NCBI GenBank assembly: GCA_014378085.1 | Contig: JACMOJ010000519.1 | Span: 1 to 10,705, forward strand | From: Burkholderiales bacterium | GTDB taxonomy: Bacteria > Pseudomonadota > Gammaproteobacteria > Burkholderiales > Usitatibacteraceae | Reading direction: 5' to 3' | Length of the DNA stretch: 10,705 nucleotides | Shown: piece by piece, positions 1 through 6,176 of the stretch | Position numbering within the stretch: the first letter of the stretch is position 1 | Layout: every line of letters begins with the position of its first letter | Notes under the pieces: generated by a model | The model's database searches: none | Told to the model about the DNA's origin: nothing | Seen by the model: only the letters and a program-made list of their open reading frames with translations | Translations under genes and position numbers: made by a program

Positions 1-1480
1 GGATTGCTTGGTTTGCCTGGGTTGCAGCGTTAGCACCGAAGGCAAGAGTTGCCCAGCCATTCGGACCTTGCACGGTACGACGACCAAGCGAAGCAAATGT
101 TGAACCTGTCGAGACCGCGCCAGAAGACGCAAATGCATCAGCAGCACCTTGGAGACGGTGGTTGTTGTTTGAACCCAACAAGCCAGTCGCGCCAAACTCA
201 AGTACGTTAGCTTCCCAACACAGAACTTGTCCTGGAGCAGCAGCTGCAGCAGGACGCGGCGATGGAAGGAGTACGCCAGCTGGGGTGGAAGTTGTACCCT
301 CTTCGCGGTTGAAAATCGCCAGCAAATAGGCATCGCATGCACCGGTTGGGGTTGCGTTAGCGAAGTTATTGCTGAACGGACGGGTAGGGGTACCGGTACC
401 AACGTTGACAGTGCTACCTTTGGTTGGCATGGTGATGACCCAATCGGTCCTGGACGACGTACCTGCGTCAGTGATGAACTCATTGATGATGGTATCGCGC
501 ATCAGAACAGACGCTACCGGATCCCGAACGTTATTCCAGTCGGAACTGACCACACCTGCTGAGTTTGCGACACCAGGGGTTCCAGTCACAAACACGTTGC
601 TCGTCTGATCGGCACCAGGTGTAGCGGCAAGCCTTGGGTTGATGTTACCGGCTTCGGTGTACGGCGGCAGGAACCCAATGAAATTTCCCCACCAAGCGTC
701 AATTGCGGTTACTTCCGTAGTGTAATTGGTGCCATTGGCTGAGTTGATAATGCTAGCGCGACCAGTGAGACCACCAGCAGGATTGATCAGGTGGTTAGGG
801 AAACGTCCGCCAGCTGGAACTGCCGCTGGTGACAAGGCATCAAACGCATCAAGCGCTGCACAGTTTGCAGGCACGCCAGCGATGCTATGCTTGATAAAGC
901 CGGTCACTGCTGGGGTTGTGACAACGCCCATCTCGATCACTTCCATGTAGCCCTCGCGGGTACGATCCAGAGTATTAAACGTTGCGTTGTCTGTCAGGCC
1001 GCCAGTGTACTGATAGTTCTTAAACGCGTTGATCGGCAAGAGGGCAGTGTCAAGGCGAACCGGGGTGGCAACGGTACTTGCAGCACTTCCGAACAAGTCG
1101 CTAGGCGTGACACAGGAATTGTCGCCGCTTTCGAGTCTGGCACCATCCGCAAGGAAGGGCACTGCGCCAGCTGGCGTGCTACCACTGATAACAACACCGG
1201 TCCACACGTCTTGCGGGGAAAGGAACAAGTTAAAGTCAAGTACCTCACGGCTATTCTTGCCTTCTAGGAAACGGACTTTGACGATTTTTGTCAGGTTTGT
1301 CGTGTTGACAATCGACATCGCTGTGGTGTTGCCGTTACGTACCGTGTAATACGGGTAAATAACAACTTGTCCAAGGCCATCTGGATTGATATGCACTGCG
1401 TTAGCGGTACCGGCAGCGCCTAGCGCCCCCAAGCCCGCCAAAACGGCTGCATGCAAGGATTTCTTTTTAAACGTATTCAT
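1..1480 (-). CDS. Large Sec-exported protein of unknown function, C-terminus beyond the left edge
   Basis: The frame is open for 493 codons from the ATG at 1480 to the window edge with no stop, so the gene is partial. The N-terminus is a textbook Sec signal peptide: basic MNTFKKK, an Ala/Leu/Gly-rich core, and a likely cleavage after TANA (residue 28). The mature protein begins VHINPDGLGQ, followed by a segment with YPYYTVRNG and FLEGKNSREVLDFN, then a Gly/Ala/Thr/Asn-rich body with few charges. Four cysteines lie near residues 123, 207, 382 and 421, which would allow two disulfides. There is no lipobox and no membrane helix in the visible part. An AAAAGGAG ribosome binding site (1492-1499) lies 11 nt before the ATG. 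From memory, similar N-termini occur in uncharacterised secreted or surface proteins of beta- and gammaproteobacteria; I cannot name a family. Export to the periplasm is well supported. Release by the neighbouring T2SS, or a surface-layer role, is inference only. Confidence 0.85.
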   Translation of the reverse strand, partial: MNTFKKKSLHAAVLAGLGALGAAGTANAVHINPDGLGQVVIYPYYTVRNGNTTAMSIVNTTNLTKIVKVRFLEGKNSREVLDFNLFLSPQDVWTGVVISGSTPAGAVPFLADGARLESGDNSCVTPSDLFGSAASTVATPVRLDTALLPINAFKNYQYTGGLTDNATFNTLDRTREGYMEVIEMGVVTTPAVTGFIKHSIAGVPANCAALDAFDALSPAAVPAGGRFPNHLINPAGGLTGRASIINSANGTNYTTEVTAIDAWWGNFIGFLPPYTEAGNINPRLAATPGADQTSNVFVTGTPGVANSAGVVSSDWNNVRDPVASVLMRDTIINEFITDAGTSSRTDWVITMPTKGSTVNVGTGTPTRPFSNNFANATPTGACDAYLLAIFNREEGTTSTPAGVLLPSPRPAAAAAPGQVLCWEANVLEFGATGLLGSNNNHRLQGAADAFASSGAVSTGSTFASLGRRTVQGPNGWATLAFGANAATQANQAI

Positions 1481-1505
1481 TTTTTAAAATACTCCTTTTA
1501 GATAT

Positions 1506-1521
1506 TAAAGTGATCACTTTA
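1506..1521. promoter_or_regulatory. Perfect 16-bp palindrome in the 5' leader of the exported-protein gene
   Basis: TAAAGTGATCACTTTA equals its own reverse complement over all 16 bases. It lies between the predicted -10 element and the ribosome binding site, about 26 nt before the ATG at 1480. As DNA it could be the operator of a dimeric regulator. As RNA it would fold into a 6-bp stem with a GAUC loop ending 6 nt before the ribosome binding site. The two half-sites abut, so it fits neither the CRP nor the FNR spacing. The palindrome is certain; its function is inferred. Confidence 0.5.
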
Positions 1522-1540
1522 GAAGCTACAACACTACAAG

Positions 1541-1567
1541 TTTATACCAGCTAAAGCCATTTTTCAA
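1541..1567 (-). promoter_or_regulatory. Predicted sigma-70-type promoter of the exported-protein gene
   Basis: On the minus strand a TTGAAA (-35, at 1562-1567) and a TATAAA (-10, at 1541-1546) are separated by 15 bp. The -10 is preceded by TGG, giving an extended -10 (TGnTATAAA) that can make up for the short spacer. Transcription would start near 1534, leaving a leader of roughly 55 nt that contains the 16-bp palindrome and the AAAAGGAG site. The region is AT-rich compared with the flanking coding DNA. Predicted by eye only. Confidence 0.5.
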
Positions 1568-1610
1568 ACCTTTTTGTTGGTATACCGTACACCTGAATTT
1601 TGTCGCGCGC

Positions 1611-2027
1611 TCAGCCTTGGTACACAAACCACCACTTACCCGCATCCAAAATCCACGTTTCTTTTAAGGGGCTAGTGAATTTAACACCTTCAACCAGCAT
1701 GTCCACCATCACCGTTACTTCGCATGTTTCTGCAGCGCAAATTGCCTCTTTTGCTGTGGCCCCGCGCCAAAATTGGGTATTTACCCGAGGCAGGTACGCC
1801 TCAGTCGACATCAACGAGCGTCCTGCCGGACTGATAAATTGATATGCCGCATCCATGTCTCGCTTTCGTAACGCGTCCCAGCGAGCTTGGGCACGCGCTA
1901 CAACCAATTGAGGAACGGTGCCCACTTCATTCCCGGCTGATTTTACCGGTGCCGTCGTTCCACAACCGCTGAGCCCAAACGCCGTTACAAGCGCCGAGAG
2001 CATTAATCCTGAATAATTTAATTGCAC
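1611..2027 (-). CDS. Small predicted lipoprotein of unknown function downstream of gspD
   Basis: The 138-residue product starts with a short hydrophobic leader ending in the lipobox LSGC (Cys22), so it is predicted to be cleaved by signal peptidase II and anchored to a membrane facing the periplasm. After a flexible Thr/Pro/Lys stretch comes a domain of about 95 residues. It begins with a helix-like segment (ARAQARWDALRKRDMDAAY), has a possible disulfide pair (Cys97, Cys102), and ends in alternating hydrophobic segments with a final WWFVYQG. The pattern of an Ala/Arg/Asp helix followed by strands ending in W-W-F recalls NTF2-like lipoproteins, but this is a weak resemblance. The start is the GTG at 2027, with a weak GCGGA 6 nt upstream; the ATG at 2003 is an alternative. 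The leader lacks the usual basic residues, which is odd. It lies 178 bp after gspD on the same strand, so it could be an accessory of the secretion system, but nothing in the sequence proves this. Confidence 0.75.
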   Translation of the reverse strand: MQLNYSGLMLSALVTAFGLSGCGTTAPVKSAGNEVGTVPQLVVARAQARWDALRKRDMDAAYQFISPAGRSLMSTEAYLPRVNTQFWRGATAKEAICAAETCEVTVMVDMLVEGVKFTSPLKETWILDAGKWWFVYQG

Positions 2028-2100
2028 AATAAATCCGCTTCTTCCCGGCAGTACTTAAAGTACAACCTGAGATAAAAATTGCTTCGTAAAAGAGTAATAA

Positions 2101-2125
2101 ATTCTACTGTTACGGTCAATAGAAT
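2101..2125 (-). terminator. Possible weak terminator or stem-loop after gspD
   Basis: On the minus strand ATTCTATTG pairs with CAGTAGAAT (9 bp, one G-U wobble) around a 7-nt loop and is followed by TTATTACTCTTTT. It lies about 80 nt after the gspD stop and 73 nt before the lipoprotein start. The stem is AT-rich and the T-tract is interrupted, so termination would be partial at best. The same stretch contains TTGACC, which could instead be a -35 element for the lipoprotein gene, though I see no good -10 partner. Confidence 0.3.
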
Positions 2126-2153
2126 CTCAGTGTTTTCTGCCTTCTGTGGTGTT

Positions 2154-2193
2154 TTTGCAACATCGTAGTCTGCGGGCAGCACCAACTTGCAAA
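2154..2193 (-). repeat. Inverted repeat just after the gspD stop codon
   Basis: TTTGCAA (2154-2160) and TTGCAAA (2187-2193) are perfect 7-bp inverted arms around a 26-nt loop, which itself contains a small CTG/CAG hairpin. It begins 13 nt after the gspD stop. It has no T-tract on the transcribed strand, so it is not an intrinsic terminator. It could be a 3' RNA-stabilising stem or chance. Confidence 0.25.
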
Positions 2194-2205
2194 TCGTTTT
2201 CCGCC

Positions 2206-4530
2206 TTATTTCTGGAGGGTCGGCAAGAATTTCTCCAGCGACGGCAATTTCCGCCGCAGTTCTTCCGTCACCGCGCGCGCGTCGTCCGAATTGGTCACCA
2301 CAGTTGGCGTAATTAGTAAGACTAGCTCTGTGCGTGTTTTGTTAAGAGTCTGGGTACCAAAAAGGGCGCCAATAAGCGGGATCTTTGATAACAGTGGCAC
2401 GCCGGATGACCCCGTTGAGTTGGTATCCTGCATAAGTCCAGCCAAGATCATCGTCTCACCTGAGCTAACGGTCACCACGGTTTGCGCCTTACGGGTCGAG
2501 ATAGTCGGATTAGTGCCGTCACCGATGGGACTGCTCACTTCCTGATTGACATCCAGAGTCACGCGACCACCAGCATTAATGCGTGGTGTCACGTTCAAAA
2601 TTACGCCGGTGCTCAGATATTGGCGTGTTGTGACCACGTTGCCGCCGGTGCCGGTGCCGGTTGAGGCGCCGGTGTCGACGGAAATCTGGCTTCCAACATT
2701 TAGTGTTGCCTTTTCATTGTCGAGCACCATCACGCGGGGCGTGGAGATCACCTTGGAGCGGCCATCCCGTCCTAACGCCTGCAAGACAGCGCGGATGTCA
2801 CCGCCCGGCCCCAAATTGATCAGTTGCAACCCTGGGGCCGCCCCAATCAAGGATCGCGGATCCAGTGCGACACCAGCCGCGTTTAGCACGCCCGGCAGGC
2901 GCGGTAACACGCCAGAGACACTACCGTCGCCGTTCACGCCGCGCAACGACCCCACGGTGTTGTTCCGAGCATTGACGAACCATTCGATGCCAAACTTCAA
3001 ATCGTCGGTCAGTGTAACCTCTGCAACCAACACTTCAACCGATACTTGGCGCCGTGGCACATCGAGCTGTCGCAGCGCACTTTGAATGGTTTCGTAATCC
3101 GAAGGCGATGCCAAGATCAGTAACGCGTTGTTGTCGTTGTCGGCAATGATACGAACATCCTTAGACACGCCTACCCCTCCACCCGCGAATGAGACAAGCG
3201 ACTGGATGGCGGTCTGAAGCGGCGTTTGCGGGGCAGTCGGACTGCCGGGCGCTACGGGGGCCGTTGTAACTTGCCCGGGGCGCTGACCCGGAGCCAAAGC
3301 AGGCGTTGTGCCTGTTCCCTGTTTATTGCCGTACACCTCGCTCAAAAGCGTCGCTAATTTCTCCGCCTTGCCATGTTGTACCGGATAGACATTCAGCCGT
3401 AAGCCGCCGGCTACGCCGCCACTTTTGTCGAGCCGCTCAATCCATTTCTTGGCTTCTTCAAGATAGCGTGGCTGCGTGGTAACCACCAATAGTGCATTGA
3501 GTCGCTCAATCGGAATGTACTTCACAATTCCAGCCAGCGGGCTTGCAGTGCCCGCACCGAAAATACTGTTGAGATCGTTGCCGAGCGCTTTCACGTCAGT
3601 CGATAACTGATAAAGGCCGACCGAATAGCCAGCGAGAAAATCAACGTCAAACAAATCGACGATATCCAGCAGATGACGCAGCTCCCGTTGCGTGCCCGAA
3701 AGTATCAAAAGATTCCGCACTGGATCCTGTTGCACTGACGATGGGTCGATCTGGTAAGGCAACAAAATGCGCGCCATATCGGCCACGCCAACAAACTTTA
3801 GCTGGATGATTTGTACGGAATACCCCGGCGGTAATGGCTTGGAGCTTCCCCCTAACACTGGTGAGATCGAGCCCTTTAAGCCTAGATTTGCCGGCATGAT
3901 TTTATACATGCCCTCCTCTTTCACAATCACCTGCCCGTTCTGCCGCAAAAGCATCTCGAGTATCGGCAGCAAATCCTGCTTCGATACTGGCTTGGACGTC
4001 CGAATCGTCGCATTGCCGGAAGTCTGCGGGTGGATAGTGAAAAACTCCTTGAGATAGTCGCCCAAGATGTATTGGACGATTTGGCGAATGTCGAGCGCTT
4101 CGAAATTAAGTGTGAATTCTTCGGCGCCCACTGACGTTGCCTGCACCGGCGGATTCTGGTTGATGAAGTTGCCCGTGCCAACATAAGTACGGGACGCATC
4201 GCGTGGCGGAATGGCCGTTACCGCTAACTCGGCCGGGGCCGTGGCAGTTGGCGTCCTCGCCGCCGCGCCTGAATCTATACCTGCGGCCTGCGCCGCGTTG
4301 GCTAACGTTTGCGCCGTAGTTGATACATTGCGTCCGGGAAGTGCGGGGCCAGACTGCAGCTTTGACTCAGAACCGTTGTTAGCCGGCTGATTTCTTTCCG
4401 CGTCTATCTTCTGCAATTCCACGCAGCCACTTGCAGCGACAATAAAAAAGCTCAACAGGAAACTTCGAAAGATCCTTTGGCGTCTTGTCGGACCCGCAGC
4501 GTTGAAAAGATAGCGAGTATTAATGTTCAC
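2206..4530 (-). CDS. gspD: GspD, outer-membrane secretin of the type II secretion system (lipoprotein form)
   Basis: The 774-residue protein forms the multimeric outer-membrane channel through which folded substrates leave. The leader is basic (TRRQRIFR), then hydrophobic, then a lipobox VAASGC with Cys36, so it is predicted to be lipidated. After an Ala/Thr/Pro-rich linker come N0 (about 139-215), N1 (236-300), N2 (302-370), N3 (376-490, interrupted by a Pro/Thr/Gln-rich insert at about 401-450) and the secretin domain (about 495-745). The secretin signature VPLLSKIPLIGALFG is at 711-725, and the closing strand ELVLLITPTVV follows. Only about 25 residues remain after it, so there is no long pilotin-binding S-domain. 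This fits a self-piloting liposecretin such as HxcQ or XpsD. The start is GTG at 4530; an in-frame stop just upstream limits alternatives. The gene follows gspC/N by 103 nt, the longest gap between gsp genes here, and closes the cluster as in xps. Confidence 0.97.
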   Translation of the reverse strand: MNINTRYLFNAAGPTRRQRIFRSFLLSFFIVAASGCVELQKIDAERNQPANNGSESKLQSGPALPGRNVSTTAQTLANAAQAAGIDSGAAARTPTATAPAELAVTAIPPRDASRTYVGTGNFINQNPPVQATSVGAEEFTLNFEALDIRQIVQYILGDYLKEFFTIHPQTSGNATIRTSKPVSKQDLLPILEMLLRQNGQVIVKEEGMYKIMPANLGLKGSISPVLGGSSKPLPPGYSVQIIQLKFVGVADMARILLPYQIDPSSVQQDPVRNLLILSGTQRELRHLLDIVDLFDVDFLAGYSVGLYQLSTDVKALGNDLNSIFGAGTASPLAGIVKYIPIERLNALLVVTTQPRYLEEAKKWIERLDKSGGVAGGLRLNVYPVQHGKAEKLATLLSEVYGNKQGTGTTPALAPGQRPGQVTTAPVAPGSPTAPQTPLQTAIQSLVSFAGGGVGVSKDVRIIADNDNNALLILASPSDYETIQSALRQLDVPRRQVSVEVLVAEVTLTDDLKFGIEWFVNARNNTVGSLRGVNGDGSVSGVLPRLPGVLNAAGVALDPRSLIGAAPGLQLINLGPGGDIRAVLQALGRDGRSKVISTPRVMVLDNEKATLNVGSQISVDTGASTGTGTGGNVVTTRQYLSTGVILNVTPRINAGGRVTLDVNQEVSSPIGDGTNPTISTRKAQTVVTVSSGETMILAGLMQDTNSTGSSGVPLLSKIPLIGALFGTQTLNKTRTELVLLITPTVVTNSDDARAVTEELRRKLPSLEKFLPTLQK
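2644..2661. repeat. Tandem hexamer GCCGGT x3 inside gspD
   Basis: Three exact copies of GCCGGT encode three Thr-Gly pairs (GspD residues 624-629, within GASTGTGTGG). This Gly/Thr-rich stretch lies in the secretin domain, about where secretins have their gate or lip loops. The six-base unit keeps the reading frame, so gain or loss of a copy would change the loop by two residues. Confidence 0.6.
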
Positions 4531-4633
4531 TTTTCGTACTCATAGAAGAAATATTCGGAAGGTGGAAGCCGCGTGACGTTACGCACAACCGCAAACAGGC
4601 TATCTGGGTGCATACGGCTATCACCATCATTAA

Positions 4634-5452
4634 TCATTGTTGCGGCACATTTGGAGAACGACGACGACGTGGAGTGACTACTGCCGGTTCTGCCGCGCTT
4701 GCCGGCGCCGCGCCAACCGCAGCTGGCTCCGGTGATTGCACAAATCCGGGCAGAGCCGACGATACTGCTTGTGGCGTTGAGGCCGACGGCGCCGAAATAC
4801 TCGGCGGACTAGCCCGGGCGACCGGCGCGCTCCCTGGGAATGTCGGTATGCCGCTCACTACAATGCCCGCAGGAGTTGGCAGTTGCATTGCTCCCGATGG
4901 TGGCGCACCGGGCGTCCCTGGTAGCGCGCCTGCCCGCGGGAGCGGCGACGATGCCGTTCGCAATGACAGCTCTTCGGTTTCGTCACCTTGCTTCAAAACG
5001 ACACGGGAAGCATCTATTTCAGCGACAGAAATGCCAGATGACATTATGTCTGCGCCTCTGGCGACTCTCAACCCTTTGCCGGTGGCTATTTCGACCAGGA
5101 ATACGTAAGGGAGATCTTTATTGATCACGGTGCCGGCAAGCCTGAACTGGCCCTTTTTCATCACTGGCTGAACCGCGCCGATTACCACGGGCACTGGGCG
5201 GCGCGACGGCACAAACAGCGGCCTGTCGAGCGTTTCCTTGAACCCCGCGTCGATCGCGGGCAACCCGAACGCGGGCAACAATGACGTGTCTCCGCCTTTC
5301 GCCGCCTGTCCTGTCATTAATATCGACGGTTGACGCAAGCTACTTCCCCATTGCGTTTCAACGCCGATAACACCCAGCAAGCCCAACACCAGCGCACCGA
5401 TCAGCAACGCTAACCCGTGTCGTTCAAAAATTTGTCGAGATGAGGAGGTCAT
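4634..5452 (-). CDS. gspC: GspC-type inner-membrane protein (XpsN-like), links the platform to the secretin
   Basis: The 272-residue bitopic protein has a short cytoplasmic N-terminus, a membrane helix at about 13-32, and a conserved-looking RPLFVPSRRP at 77-86. A domain at about 98-166 (from GQFRLAGTVINKDLPYVFLV to VVLKQGDETEELSL) matches the homology region (HR) of GspC, which binds the GspD N0 domain. The rest (167-272) is Pro/Ala/Ser-rich, probably disordered, and ends in a basic RRRR cluster. There is no PDZ domain, which classical GspC of Vibrio or Klebsiella has. Position between gspM and gspD and the short form match XpsN of Xanthomonas, the functional GspC equivalent, so some annotations may call it gspN. 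Its ATG overlaps the gspM stop as ATGA. It is unrelated by content to the PulN/OutN type of GspN. The role is known from the family; the assignment rests on the HR domain and context. Confidence 0.85.
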   Translation of the reverse strand: MTSSSRQIFERHGLALLIGALVLGLLGVIGVETQWGSSLRQPSILMTGQAAKGGDTSLLPAFGLPAIDAGFKETLDRPLFVPSRRPVPVVIGAVQPVMKKGQFRLAGTVINKDLPYVFLVEIATGKGLRVARGADIMSSGISVAEIDASRVVLKQGDETEELSLRTASSPLPRAGALPGTPGAPPSGAMQLPTPAGIVVSGIPTFPGSAPVARASPPSISAPSASTPQAVSSALPGFVQSPEPAAVGAAPASAAEPAVVTPRRRRSPNVPQQ

Positions 5453-6168
5453 ACTGCACCCGCTTTGCGCGCTGTGGGTATATTTGCACTGCTCGCGTTG
5501 ACCTTTCCTGATCCGGATGTCACGCCAGCGCCCGCTGGAGGCGTCGTGGGTGTGGCCAGCTCACCCTTGGCTTGCAGTGCGTACGCGCGCACATCAAGCT
5601 GGACGAACATCTCCGGTTCAACGGCGCCTGGTCCGGGGCGAAACCCCGATGAACCCGGCTGTATCACAACACTTTCTATAAACAGGTAGGGTTCTTTGGT
5701 TTCAACGGCGTATAGCACCCGACGCAAGTTCGCGTTGTTTGCCTGCAGGGTAAACGTGGCAACGACCTGACGATGCGGTCCGTCGTCCTTCGGCGAACCA
5801 CCCTGTACCGACGAGCTATTCATGACTCTCCCACCATTTGCGTCAATCGTCGCACGAACGGTTTCCTGCAGTTCAGCCAAGGCAAGTGCCGACGACGTTC
5901 CTTTGAGAAACAACTTCTTAATATCGCGCGCCTTGAGCAACGTCAGTTTTTCTGCCAGGCGCGGTCGCATCGCGTTGAACGCGGTCTGCGTGCTCACCTG
6001 CCGACTCAGCTTGGCAATGCTGTCGTCATAATGCCGATGAAGTAAAAGAGTAGGCACGACCACCACCGCGACAACCAATCCGCTTAACAGTACCAACAAT
6101 GCAATTGTTGCCCACCTACGTTTGCGCGGGTCTGCGGGCAACCATGTTGGAATATTCAGCTGTGTCAT
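5449..6168 (-). CDS. gspM: GspM, inner-membrane platform protein of the type II secretion system
   Basis: The 239-residue protein has a short cytoplasmic segment with RKRR, one membrane helix at about 20-43, a short helical or coiled-coil region (46-60), and a periplasmic domain of alternating strands and helices (about 95-198). That domain is like the ferredoxin-fold of PilO/GspM and resembles the XpsM-type 'subtype b' family. GspM dimerises and binds GspL, helping to couple the GspE ATPase to pseudopilus assembly. The last 37 or so residues (203-239) are a Pro/Thr/Gly/Ser-rich tail. The ATG lies 8 nt after the gspL stop and has only a GGGGAA 12 nt upstream, so translation is probably coupled to gspL. 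The stop overlaps the next gene as ATGA. Sequence conservation in this family is low, so context carries much of the assignment. Confidence 0.9.
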   Translation of the reverse strand: MTQLNIPTWLPADPRKRRWATIALLVLLSGLVVAVVVVPTLLLHRHYDDSIAKLSRQVSTQTAFNAMRPRLAEKLTLLKARDIKKLFLKGTSSALALAELQETVRATIDANGGRVMNSSSVQGGSPKDDGPHRQVVATFTLQANNANLRRVLYAVETKEPYLFIESVVIQPGSSGFRPGPGAVEPEMFVQLDVRAYALQAKGELATPTTPPAGAGVTSGSGKVNASSANIPTARKAGAV

Positions 6169-6176
6169 AAGCGGTA

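Noticed and set aside
227..1349. Several plus- and minus-strand frames of 74-126 codons
   Set aside because: They overlap the long open minus-strand frame from 1480, which has a signal peptide, ribosome binding site and promoter. The short ones have no such support.
1506..1521. CRP or FNR binding site at the palindrome
   Set aside because: CRP needs TGTGA and TCACA 6 bp apart and FNR needs TTGAT and ATCAA 4 bp apart. Here the half-sites abut and the FNR core is absent.
1579..1593. Small hairpin (GGTATA / TACACC arms) considered as a terminator after the lipoprotein gene
   Set aside because: A 6-bp stem with a G-U pair and 3-nt loop, and no T-tract after it on the minus strand.
2546..3085. 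179-codon open frame on the plus strand
   Set aside because: Antisense to the secretin domain of gspD, the strongest gene in the window; no start signal or recognisable motif.
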